Below are positions 43,095-54,672 of a stretch of DNA of 64,000 nucleotides, in pieces. The notes under the pieces are model-generated. The model was not told the DNA's origin. It searched no databases and saw only the letters and a program-made list of their open reading frames with translations. The number at the start of each line of letters is the position of its first letter. Within the stretch, counting starts at the first letter, position 1. Location: positions 73,040,001-73,104,000 of the forward strand of contig CM065811.1 of NCBI GenBank assembly GCA_033398695.1. Direction: 5' to 3'. The stretch comes from Orobanche coerulescens. Lineage: Eukaryota; Streptophyta; Magnoliopsida; Lamiales; Orobanchaceae. The translations under genes were made by a program, and so were the position numbers.

Positions 43095-46030
43095 TTAGCT
43101 CCCACTTCCTCTTCCTCTTCGTGTGGTTTTGGCGGGGGGGAGTGACTTCAATGGCTTTGCTCTTATGGGTTTCTGCACTATAGGAACTAAACCATATTTC
43201 TTCTTGACTATTAGAGAATTAAACTCTTGACCTTCAGAGGAAGTATATTGGTTCTTTATGCACAGATTCTTTATCTCCCTTTGAAGTGCTTCATCATCCA
43301 GCTTCCCATTTATGTCAATTGGAGGATCCTGTGGTATGAAATCAGGAATTCTAGGATAGACACCGAAATCCTCTTCAAAAACCTTTTTCAGAATTTCCCA
43401 CAGAGTTGGATAATTGATCTCCATGAAGTCAATGAAGATTTTTTGAGGAGTGCAGTCAGAGTCTTGGAGGATTTCCCAGATGTAGTATTTTTCTATGAAC
43501 TATTTCTTGGGAATCCCCCATTTATTCGTGTCTTTTACTGGAAGGAACCCCTCAACTTCAAACAGTTCTTTTCCTTCCCATTGAAGTGGCACAACTGTTT
43601 TCTGTCTGGTTCTTCTTTTCTTGGCTGTTAGTGCTTCAGATGATGATGCAACAACATTTTTTTCTTTTGAAGGTTGAAGGCCCAACTTAGATCAAGGGTA
43701 GTGGTGTCTCCTGCCTTTTCTTAGATCTCAACTCTTATCTCATCTCTTCCACATTTTTGCCAGCATCAAGAATTTTTGCTAGATGTTCCTCCACCCTCAG
43801 CATGAAGTCTGTCATGCCAAGTGGCATTCTTGAAGATGAAGGTGGTGGAGAGGTTCCTTTATGTTGGGAAGAGTGTCCATCTTATCATGCAGAGACCGCA
43901 ACTCAGGTTTCACTTCAGTTGCCAGGAGTTTAGCAAATGTTTCTTCCACCATTGTTCTGATCAGCTCAGTGATGTTTGAAGGAAGTTGGACTTCAGGTGC
44001 CTTTGCATGACCGGTATTTTCTACTGAGATCTCCTCTGCAGCTGATTTTCGATCAGTAGATTTCTCAGATGAGATTCTTCTGTCAGTTGCTTCATAATCA
44101 GGTGGGGTTTTATCAGGAGAACCTGATTTCTCATCTTCTGATGGTTGAGATGAACTAGACTGATCAGGTTCATTATGGTCTTGGTCCTCATCATCCCTTT
44201 TTTTTCTTCTTTATTTTCTTCTTATTGTTTTTCTTCCTTCTCTTTCTCTTTTTCAACTTCTTCTTCTTCCTTTTCTTTTTCAACCTCTTCCTCCTTTTCT
44301 ATTTCAACTTCTTTTTCAACTCCTTTTTCAGTTTTTTTTCAACTACTTCCTTCTCTTTTTCTCTGACTTCCTCGTATGCTTTTTCTTCTCTCTTTTATCC
44401 TTCTCCTTCAACAACTTCCTCTCCACCCAAGGTTTTTCCTTGTGCTACTCCTTCCATAATGTTAAGGATGAATTGGTCCATATTTTGCCTAAATTTTGAG
44501 ATGAACTAGTTCTCATCCAGTAGCACCCTTACATTTGTCTCATGGCAGAAGGCCATGATGAGCTGTTCAGTGATAGTGGGGTGATCCCATCCACTTCTCT
44601 CAACAAATTCCGTTAGTTGAGGGAAGGTATAAGTTTTCACTCCTTCCACTCCTCATAAATGTTGACAAAAGAATATTTGAGGGCTTGTTGTCTTACCACT
44701 TTCAACTAAGTCTTGGTAAAATTCAAGGGGTTGTTCTCCTTGAGGTTGAAGGAGTGTTCTTCATTTGCCACCTTAATGATTTATTCTGCCTCCTATTCTT
44801 CAGTAACACTTGGAAGTGTTTGGAGTGGGATCACCTCTGGTATTAGCTCAATGGAATGAGTTGTTTGCTCTTCAGGTGATGTAGGTGCAACTGAAATGAC
44901 TAACTGCATCTCTTTCTCAGGTGTTTGAACCACCAGTTCCTTTAGTTTCTTGGGGGATGGTTCAGGTAAGGAGATAATGTGGATAGCTGCTTCTTTTTCA
45001 GGTGACTTTCTTTTTAAGAATCTGGCAATAGGAACGTTGTAACTATATGAGTCGTCTGCAGGTGTGGTTACAGGTGCAGGTGAGATTTTGGGTGTAGGTG
45101 ACTTTTCAAGGATCTCAACTGCAGGTGACTTTTTAGAGATGACATTTGCAGTTTCTTCAGCAAGATTCTCAGCTGCAGTTTTGTCATCTACATCTGATTT
45201 AACTTCTTCAGAGTCTGATATTCCTTTAGATGAGGACGTACCAGTCCTCATTTTCTCCAGAATCTCAGCTGCTCTGGGTTTGTTCTCTGCAAGTTTCTCC
45301 TTTGCAGCTTGATCCAAATGACCAAGTCTCTTGCTAGTGTGGAAGTTTTCCGCCTTCCCTTTGGCCTTTTCGAGAAATTCCAGAATGTAACTAATTTGAG
45401 TTCCATATACTAGCTTTTGCTTAAACTTCTTCTCCTCATTATCCATGCTTTCTTTGTTAACCTCACGGACTAACTGCCTGTAGATGTAATCAGGCCAGTT
45501 AATCCTCTGATGCTGAATTAAAGCGCCCATAACGATGTACTTGGAGGATGACAGTTGATCAAAGCATCCTGCCATGCCTATGACAATCTTGTTGGTGATG
45601 TCTAAGATGTATTTGTACTCTCTCTTAAGATCACCCTTCTTGGCAGTGAATTTATATTTTATTGGATGGTCCGGCGTCTGACCTCCTCCCAAACATCAGT
45701 TGGGTTTTGTTTCAGGGCCTCTACTGAAATACCCCTATTCTCCATTTTGAATGCATCAGCAATGGTCTGCTTGGTTATGGTAACTTGTTCTAAGAAGATT
45801 GAACTTTAGATTCCCCATTTCGTGACCTGTGCTTCCTTGAAAAAACAGATAACAGCTTCTTTGAAAAGCTGTGTCGGATTAATGTCCAAGAAATGAAAGA
45901 TGCCATTCTTTTTCATCTTTTAAATCAGGTGTGGCATCTCCACCGTGTTGTTTGAATCCAATAGACCTTCAAAGTCTATGGCGATGCTGGAGATTTACGC
46001 CTTTGAAATAGGTGATTGAATCCATTTCTG
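43095..46030 (-). pseudogene. extra ORF behind copia C pol (uncharacterised, broken)
   Basis: Likely start near 46024 (MDSITYFKG), with an early frameshift and stops (near 45930, 45810, 45655). The best stretch, 44793-45692, reads YKYILDITNKIVIGMAGCFDQLSS, INWPDYIYRQLVREVNKES, then a Lys/Glu/Pro-rich tail. A Glu/Lys-only stretch is encoded at 44190-44420, and a basic end (TTRRGRGSGS) closes at 43095. It resembles hypothetical proteins I recall near copia elements in Lamiales genomes. It occupies the env-like position of SIRE elements, but I see no signal peptide or membrane segment. Confidence 0.55.
44190..44420. repeat. polypyrimidine/polypurine tract
   Basis: About 230 bp almost purely C/T on the plus strand. 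On the minus strand it codes for Glu/Lys repeats within the extra ORF. A low-complexity expansion. Confidence 0.85.
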
Positions 46031-46351
46031 CAGAAGAAAATTTTCGGATTTAGTGCAGTGAATATTCTAGGGGTTTTTTTGCCTTTAGAAAACTAGGGTT
46101 CTTATCTCTTGAAAGTTGAAGAAGACGATAAGGTTTTGTGAAATGATTTTCGACCATCTTAAATAGCCACTCAAAGTGACTTTTTTGAATTTAACAATTA
46201 AATAAATTTGTGGCGGTTTTGAGTGATTGATTGGACATCGTGATCTAGATTATGGTCGTGTTATTTTAGCCACGTGTAATAAAATTAAGTATTTAAAGAG
46301 ACAGAAAAATTAGCTGGTTGACTCTTTGACTTATGATCAGCTAGATTTTCT

Positions 46352-46590
46352 TCGTCTGTCATTTTATCAGATGAAGTTTCCTCGTCTGGTCTGATCAGGT
46401 GACTTTCCATCATCTGGTTTGATTAGATGGCTTCCATCGTCAGGTCTGATCATATGGATTCTCGTCGTCTACTCTAATCAGATGGCTTTTCCTCGTCTGG
46501 TCTGATCAGATGGATTTTCCTCATTTGTTCTCCGAAGCAGGTGATGTTCTTTGTCTGGATCAGATTAGGTGAATTTTCTCATCTGGTTTT
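46352..46590. repeat. 28-bp imperfect tandem repeat, about nine copies
   Basis: TCGTCTGGTCTGATCAGATGG-like units start near 46352, 46382, 46410, 46437, 46465, 46493, 46521, 46550 and 46578. The core TCTGATCAGA is a perfect palindrome. The array fills the space between the pol stop and the extra ORF of copia C. Confidence 0.85.
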
Positions 46591-46593
46591 CAG

Positions 46594-46693
46594 CTATTCA
46601 CTATATTCCCAGTCTAGTAGTCTAAGATCCCTGCTTAGTTCCAGAAACCTTTTTTATGGTAAAGGCTTTATGAATATATCAGCAATTTGGTAC
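46594..46693 (-). pseudogene. copia C RNase H C-terminus
   Basis: Reads QIADIFIKPLP, an in-frame TAA, then KRFLELSRDLRLLDW to a TAG at 46594. This is the conserved copia RNase H end and continues the frame left at 57562 (RVRTEY). Bases 46689-46693 (ggtac) are one TSD copy of gypsy II. Confidence 0.85.
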
Positions 46694-49578
46694 TGTAACA
46701 GCCCAAAAACAGTGGCTATTACAGTGCCGTGGATCCCTCCTGGGACCCACCAGGCAATATCACAATATACACTTAAAATCTGACAACGTGGCACCGTACC
46801 ACAATATTTATCAAAACCCCGGTGTGGAGTATGAGTTATTCATATTTTTAAATACAAGCAAACATACACAGGATCCAAACACGGTACAGGCCATATGACG
46901 ATGGGCAGTACCTAACAAGTTTTTAGTACATTCATCCAACACAAAAATAAAACGAAAGTCACGCTTAAAACATAACCGAACAACCAAAAGACTCGGGGCC
47001 CCCGAAATAGCATACATCAGAATCCTCCGTCGCCATTGTGCTCCTCCTGTGCCTTGCCCTTTCCTCGCCCTGAAATACAAGTATTTCGCCCCAAACCACA
47101 GGGTCAGCTATACATGATAATAATTCTCATGACATTATACAATTCATATATACTGATTTCAAAGAAATTCACCGACTACTGAATATACCCCGAAGGCGTA
47201 TAAACAATCAGTCCCAACTGTCGAAGATAACCAAATATACGAACGACCACATACTATGGCTCAAGACGGACGTCACAGTACGCCCGATCCGGAAATGTGT
47301 CCGTGCACATGTCCACCCCGTATACGGAATCCAGAATATACGTGGGACAATGTACCTAATTAGCCTCACGAACTACGTCTCGTGTGCACGATCTAAATGC
47401 GGAAAAACCTCCACGCATGATCATCAAGTGCCCGGCTAAAAATCCTACACATAACCAATCGGCGCGCAGATATGACTCCAGAGATGTCACGATACAACAT
47501 GACAACGAAACTCAACGAATTACACTTTTTCCAAGAAATCGAACAACTCACCGAAGTGTCAACAAAGCTCAACGATATCAAGGGTCCAAAAGTACGAATT
47601 TGGGTATACGATCCCATGATGAAAACGGGACATCATCAAGAACAACCTCAAGTCACAAGACACAAGTTTATAGGTGTTTATATACACGAAATGCATAATC
47701 ATCATAAAAATCCACACATCATTATAACCAAGCAAGATAACTTGCCTCAATTCCGTGGACGAATAATCCTTCCTCGAATGGTCAAACGAACGGTATCCTC
47801 GTCTAACAACACTCACGCGAACAAGCAACCTTGAATGAAATATAATTCATTCAACAACACATTCGTACGATAATGGTATTATCGCATAAACAATATTCAC
47901 AAATCGATTATCCTATCGATCATTTTAATGTTCTTATTACAAATCATCGTATATTTATCATGATCATTACATATTCTAACCTTAATGTCAAATTCTTGAT
48001 GTCTAGTTTATTATTTATGCAATATCGTGAAAATATCTTTTTCAAATCATCGACACTTCCAATTACGATATAATTTGTGTTTAATTACATTCTTCATTAT
48101 TTACCAACGATTTCATTCAAAACTTGATTACTATATGAAACATAAGTTTAAGTTTTTAGTGAATTAAGAACATCATCTTAATTTACGCCTCTTGACATGC
48201 ATGGATTAATGGAATGGAATTCGGCTATTCATCTACCGCATTTGTATCATCACAATTCTCTAAAGAACATTATCAACCTATCAATATAGCGATTAACGCC
48301 CTTTAACGAAATCGATAGATTCGAACATATGAAGATTACAACTTCCTTCTATCAACATTCATTGTTTTACTTTGAAGAATTTATTAAAAGCCTAGTTATA
48401 TCATTGAATACTTGAGATTTTTGAAGTAACTTCATTCATCTAACAAGGATCATCTACAAAGGATTAATATCATCTTTCCAACAATTTTATTACAAAGGTT
48501 TTAGAGGCCAAAATCATGGTTTCATACTACCTTCAAGAATCAATAGAATGTTCAAGACCAATTTAACATTTCTTACTTTTAATCATTAAGGATGTCATCC
48601 CTAACATGTTCCTAGTGTTGAGACTAAAATCAACTTCCGATTATCATGCTATACCTCGGGTTTTATGTATATCATTATCATCACATTATGAAGTTATTTA
48701 CATCAAGAAGTAACACTAATACCTTCAAAGTTAATCTTCACTTGGTTTGAGTATGATTCAATTAACTTATCAAGTTTACACTAGTTTAAACTAACATTAT
48801 GTGAAGTATTTATCTACTAACATCATCATAAGCATGCAATTGATATGAGTTAAAGAAAGACCAACCTTAAAATGAAGAACAACACCAACACTCCAACGAA
48901 TACACTTCAATCTCTAGCTCTCCAAGTCACCAATCAAGTGGTGAAGCTCCAACACAAGTTAGGAAGGCTTAGAAATGAAGTTGGAAGGGAAAGGAATCGT
49001 TCCTAAGTTGGGAGATTGAAAGAGGTCGAGTAGGAAGTAAATGGCAAGTCATACATTTATAATCTGAACTTGTCATTACGTACGTTAACGAACGAGGTTA
49101 ACGTACGTTATAGCCTTTACGTACGTAATCTTATGATCATTACGTACGTAACCAATTTCATCAAACTCTCTGTCTAAAAACACGCAGTTCGTTACGTACG
49201 TAACCAGGCAGCCATTACGTACGTAATAGCCGTTGACTTGGCTGTCGCGATCGACTCCCGACCACCTACCTTTGCTCGACCCCACCCGCCGAAAGGCGGA
49301 TTGCTGGAGGATCTTCCGCATTACGTACGTTAACGTACTGATATTACGTACGTAAGGCGGCCTATATAGCGTACGTTAAGAATACATGTTAACGTACGTT
49401 AAGTACTATAACAATCATAAATGGAATTCTCGCAATATCACCCAACAACTAATATAGTATGAATGACCATGAATCCAATCTAACATAATTCGTCGGTACT
49501 TGTTACAACATCACAGATATGGTGCGAAAATACTTAACTTAAATCATGGAATACAATATTAAAGGCGAGGGTATTACA
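46694..49578 (-). repeat. gypsy II 3' LTR (2885 bp)
   Basis: Plus-strand ends TGTAACAGCCC and GGGTATTACA. Palindrome array at 49076-49402, TATA at 49051-49063. The PPT AAGGGGGGAGTA (minus) abuts at 49579-49591. ORFs inside are mirrored in the other LTR and lack motifs. Confidence 0.95.
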
Positions 49579-51060
49579 TACTCCCCCCCTTAAAAGGAGT
49601 TTCGTCCCCGAAACTAAGGGGTAAAATGGGGTATCTCTCTCGCATGCTATCTTCAGTCTCCCACGTAGCTTCCTCGACTCCATGTCTTGACCACTGAATT
49701 TTCAATAAGGGAATCGTCTTGTTCCTCAGCTGTTTAATTCTTCTCTCGAGTATCTGCACAGGCTGTTCCTCACACGAATGGTCGTCGGCTATTTCGACCT
49801 CGTCGAATTGAATAACGTGACTTGGATCAGCAACATACTTCCTTAACTGAGACACATGGAATACGTTGTGAATCCGACTCAAAGCTGGTGATAATGCTAA
49901 ACAATAGGCTAGGTCGCCTACTCGTTCCAGGATCTCAAACGGACCAATATACCTTGGGCTCAATTTGCCTCTCTTCCCGAATCGGAAAACCCCTCTAGTA
50001 GGAGATACTTTCACCAGTACATGGTCACCAACTTCAAACTCGAGTGGTCGTCGACGATTATCTGCATATGATTTCTGGCGGCTTTGCGCCGTTAATAGAC
50101 GGCTCTTGATCAGGGAAATCTTCTCGCGGGCTGCCAATAACATATCAGGTTCCGTACTAATGGATTCGGATATTTCGTCCCAACACAAAGGGGACCTACA
50201 ACGACGACCATATAATGCCTCATAGGGTGCCATCATGATCGAGGCGTGCCATTTGTTATTGTATGTGAATTCTACCAACGGCGGTTGGGCTTCCCAATCG
50301 GGCTTCCAATCGAGAGCACATGCCCTCAACATATCCTCTAGAGTTTGAATTGTCCTCTGATCGACTGGCCGGTCCGAGGATGAAAAGCCGCATCAAGTTC
50401 AACTGTGTACCCATAGCACGATGAACCGCCTTCCAGAAGTGCGACACGAACCGTCCGTCCCGATCTGATACAATACTCTTAGGGGTGCCATGCAGTCTCA
50501 CAATCTCTTTGATGAATAATTGGGCCAATTTCTCAGGGCCCCAAGTATCCTTGATCTCCAAAAAGTGGGCTGATTTAGTCAATCGATCCACAACCACCCA
50601 AATCGTATTCATGCCTCGACGGCTCGTCAGCAAATTAGTAATAAAGTCTATCGATATGTCTTCCCACTTCCACTCGGGAATCGGAAGCGGTTTCGTCATG
50701 CCAGCTGGTCGTTGATGCTCAATCTTGACCTGCTGACAGGTCAGACATTTCGAAACGAATTCGGTAACTTCCCGTTTCATGTTACTCCACCAATAATACT
50801 GCTTCAAATCCTTATACATTTTGTTTGATCCCGGGTGTATGGAGTACGGGGTAGCATGAGCCTCCTTCAGAATAGTATTCCTCAATTCTTCGTCTGCTGG
50901 TACACACACTCGGTTTTTAAAGCGTAAGAGTCCATCCTCGTGAACCACAAATCCAGGGGCCTTCCCCTGATCGATTTCTCCTCGAATTCTGGATAAGAAT
51001 GGGTCCGACATTTGTTTCGTCCTGATCGTCTCATCAATGGATGGTGAAATCTCAAGCATG
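49574..51060 (-). pseudogene. gypsy II integrase and chromodomain
   Basis: Frame 51059-50256 has the HHCC finger (HATPYSIH...CLTCQQ), the DDE core (IDFITNLL, SDRDGRFVSHFWK) and breaks just before the conserved TAFHPQ segment. Frame 50332-49574 continues with MLRACALDW, GRRCRSPLCWDE, GDHVLVKVSPTRG and the chromodomain tail KIQWSRHGVEEATWETED. The tail overruns its usual stop, reads through the PPT, and ends at a TAA (49574-49576) made by the first bases of the LTR. Confidence 0.88.
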
Positions 51061-51098
51061 CACAGTTGTCCCTGAATGCGTTGTATCCAGACCTCTAT

Positions 51099-52450
51099 CT
51101 ATGGTCTCATGAACTCTAATTGCAACTCCTCTCGGGCGGTCAAACGAGCTAGCATCTGCTCCTGCACCGTCTTGCGGCTCAAGGCATCGGCAACCACGTT
51201 TGCCTTGCCTGGATGATAAAGGATCTCGATATCATAGTCTTTGATTAGCTCTAACCACCTCCTTTGTCTCATATTCAACTCCTTCTGGGTAAAAATATAC
51301 TTCAGGCTCTTGTGGTCCGTAAAAATCTGGCAGGTAACTCCATACAGATAGTGGCGCCAGATTTTTAAAGCAAACACTACTGCTGCTAACTCCAAGTCAT
51401 GAGTCGGGTAGTTGACCTCGTAAGGACGCAACTGTCTGGACGCATAGGCGATCACTTTGCCGTCCTGCATTAACACGCAGCCAAGGCCCTGCCTCGATGC
51501 ATCGCTGTATACCGCGAATCCTTCCGTTCCTCTAGGTAGTACCAAAACAGGTGCTGAAATTAATCGACCTTTGAGTTCATCAAAACTTTGCTGACATGCT
51601 TCCGACCACAAGTACTTCTTATCTTTTCTCAACAGATTAGTCATCGGTTGAGCAATTTTGGAAAATCCTTCCACGAATCGTCTGTAATAGCCTGCTAGAC
51701 CCAGAAAACTACGAACTTCCTTCACGTTCTTCGGGGGTAGCCAGTCTCGGATAGCTTCCGTCTTCTGTGGGTCTACTCTTACTCCTTCTGCTGATATCAC
51801 ATGACCCAGAAAAATAACTTCAGACATCCATAATTCACACTTAGAAAATTTTCAATAGAGTTGTTCTCGCCTTAACGCATCGATAACCTGGCGGAGGTGA
51901 CAATCATGCTCATCATTATCACGAGAGTAGACCAAGATATCGTAAATAAAAACGACTACAAAACGATCCAGATAATTAATAAAAACCCGATTCATCAATT
52001 CCATGAATCTGCAGGTGCATTTGTCCTCCGAATGGCATGACAACGAACTCATAATGCCCATAGCGAGTGCGAAAAGCTGTCTTCGGGACGTCAGACTCTC
52101 GAATCCGCAATTGGTGGTACCCGGACCTCAAGTCGATCTTGGAAAATACAGCGGCTCCTGGAGCTGATCCAATAGATCATCGATGCGAGGTAAAGGATAC
52201 TTGTTCTTAATTGTTACTTTGTTCAGCTCCGTGTCGATACACAATCGCAATGATCCGTCCTTCTTCCGCATTTAATAACACCGGCGCCCCAAGGGGATGC
52301 ACTGGGCCGAACATATCCTTTCTCGTTAATTCTTTGAGTTGTCTTTTCAATTCCTGCATCTCGGTCGGGGCCATACGGTGCGGTGCTTTCGAAAGCGGGG
52401 ACGTCCCCGGCTCCAACTCAATGGTGAATTCCACCTCTCGCTGTGGGGGT
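51099..52450 (-). pseudogene. gypsy II reverse transcriptase and RNase H
   Basis: RT begins about 52434 ([24 protein letters not shown]), then frameshifts near 52290 and 52060. The palm motif reads FIYDILVYS (about 51935) where relatives have FIDDILVYS: the first catalytic aspartate is tyrosine. The frame 51827-51099 is clean: [53 protein letters not shown] stop at 51099 precedes the linker to integrase. Confidence 0.88.
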
Positions 52451-52519
52451 ATTCTGGAAGCTCGTCTGGGAATACATCCGGATAGTCTCGAACTACAGGA
52501 ATATCAACCAATTTGGTGG

Positions 52520-53130
52520 CCGGTCATTTGTCTTAGTCATGTAACACCAATAACCAATGCATCCTGGTTCAGTAATCTCATAGCCTTCATAGCGCTGATG
52601 ACTCTCCCAGAATGATTGGGATTATCACCCCGAAAAATACACTCGACGCCATCATCCGATGTGACGGTCACCATTCGCTTACGGACGCTAAGGACGGCAT
52701 CGTGACGATCCATCCAGTCAATACCCAAGATTACATCATCTTTAGGTAAATCCACCACAATCAAGTCAGACAACCACTCACGGTTGTTCATGCTAATCGG
52801 ACAGTTCTGTACTTCACGACTCCCAATAATTCTTCTACCATCGGGTAGACCAATTACATAAGGTTCACAATTGATAACACGATTCAAATGCAAACGACTC
52901 AAACAAGAACTAGATAAAAAGGAGTGTGAAGCACCAGTATCAAAAAGAACACAAACGGGCTGAGAGTGGATCTCGAGAGTACCTGCAATCATGCTGGCTT
53001 CGGGATCATCGGCTTTCTTCATCTCGTAAACTCTGGGTTTTGCAACCCCGGAAGCAGGTGTACCAACTTGATTCCCACGGCCCACCCCTTTGTCCGCCCC
53101 GGTAGTCTGGTAAGAAGCGGATGGAGGAGC
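52520..53130 (-). pseudogene. gypsy II protease
   Basis: VCVLFDTGASHSFLSSSCLSRL with intact DTG, GLPDGRRIIG, and VILGIDWMDRHDAVLSVRKRMV. The domain itself is open, but the frame starts and ends in frameshifted gag and RT. Confidence 0.85.
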
Positions 53131-54300
53131 ACGCTCTGAGCAAGATCTTTGGAGCAAGAGATCTTCCGGGCACGCCCGAGTCCACCCGGCAATAGCGAGC
53201 GCGATGACCGTTCTTCCCGCAAGTGTGACAGCAACGGCCGGCCGGACACTTGGAGCTGATATGCCCTGGTCCCCACGGTTATAACACACGGCGGGTGGTG
53301 ATTGCCCGAGAGTGCGTTCTGCCGGTTTCGGTGCCATAGGTGGCCGCTCGGAAGGATTTGGTACAGTGGGGTTTCTTGAATACCCCGGTTCTTTGTCTCC
53401 TTGAGTGCAGTTCTGGATCTCTTGTTGGAAAACTGAGGCTGCTTCTTAGAAATCTCCTTCGCGGTAAGTTCATACTCCAAAGCCTTCTCAATAAACTCCG
53501 GTAAGGTTGTACAGTGGTGATTGAGTAATTGCATCCTCATTCGGGGTTTAAGCCTCTTGAGGAAATATTTGATTGTATCAGCTTCCGAACGGACAACTGA
53601 CGTAGCAAAAGGGAGAAGTGCTTGGAATTTTTCAGCAATTACTAACACATCCTCGTCTTCAGATGGGTCGGGATTTAGTAATTCGGACAGTTTAGCTTCA
53701 CGGAGGGGTGCAGGATAGTAACGATCTAGCATAAGATTCTTGAATTCCTCCCAAGTACTCGCGCCTTCGGCAGGCCTCACAGAAAGCCACCAAGTATGGG
53801 CACTCTTATCGAGGTAGTAGGCGACCACAAGAACTCGATTTTCCTGGGCACTCCACCATCTCGAGCAGTTTCTCGAAATGCTCTATCCAGTGTACAATGT
53901 CGGCAGGCTCGGATGAGCCTTCAAAAGTCGGAGGTCGCTGACGTGATATGTCGCTAATAATCCGGCTCACGATCCCGCCAGGCACCAAAGGCGGAGGCTG
54001 TTGTCCCCGCTGGCCGACCGAGTATTCCTTTGCATAGTTTCCATCGGCCGACCCATTTGGGTCATCAGGCCATTATGCCTGCATCACGGTGTAAGGGTCG
54101 GCACGTGCATTCTCTCCGGTGTGGTGCGATTGGTCCCGAGAAGGCGAATCACTGCTGGAACTCTGTTCCACATTCGTGCGTCTGTTAGCTCGTGGTATCG
54201 GAATTCGCCTCTTCCGCGGCCTCGTCCCTCTCGCCACGGCCTCTAAGGTTCCTTTCCATACTGAAAGAACCAAGTCACAAGTACTGATTTGATTTATCAA
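53130..54300 (-). pseudogene. gypsy II gag (frameshifted)
   Basis: N-terminal part from about 54260 is Arg-rich (RGTRPRKRRIPIPRANRR). The capsid core spans a frameshift near 53815-53830: FEGSSEPADIVHWIEHFEKLLE, then YYLDKSAHTWWLSVRP, EEFKNLMLDRYYP, LNPDPSEDEDVLVIAEKF. The zinc-knuckle zone (53300-53170) is scrambled by frameshifts, with only CYN/RGDQG-like pieces left in frame, so RNA binding would be lost. Confidence 0.82.
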
Positions 54301-54654
54301 TCATAATTCATGCTAAGTTAATAACAACAGGGAATTTCCTATCCAACAAAGCGATTGTAAAGAATCACTGGCACTACAAGTGTTACACACTCAATATCAT
54401 ATCAACATTAAGTCGAAATAATTCCAATCACATAATTAATTTAGGTTCTCTTTAAACAGATGAATTTTCCTCATGGTAGCAAGATGCCAAGATAAGTAAG
54501 GAGACCATTACATCGTCAATATCATGCCAGTAATCAAATTATGGTTCATGAGAACATACCGTATTCGACGGGTCAGGCGCTTGCACAGGTTACACGTGGC
54601 ACGAAGTTTTCTTGATGCTATTTCGATTCTACAATGACTCAAAATAAAAACACA

Positions 54655-54667
54655 CTCTCCGATACCA
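54655..54667 (-). other. gypsy II primer binding site
   Basis: TGGTATCGGAGAG on the minus strand, five bases from the LTR; last bases differ from the usual TGGTATCAGAGC. Confidence 0.75.
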
Positions 54668-54672
54668 TCTTC

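Noticed and set aside
44225..44509. Phe/Ser-rich plus-strand ORF resembling a membrane protein
   Set aside because: It is the antisense reading of a polypurine tract coding Glu/Lys on the minus strand.
47384..48073. ORFs of 60-120 codons in gypsy II LTR, duplicated at 55362-56051
   Set aside because: Identical position in both LTRs and no motif; conservation reflects LTR pairing, not coding.
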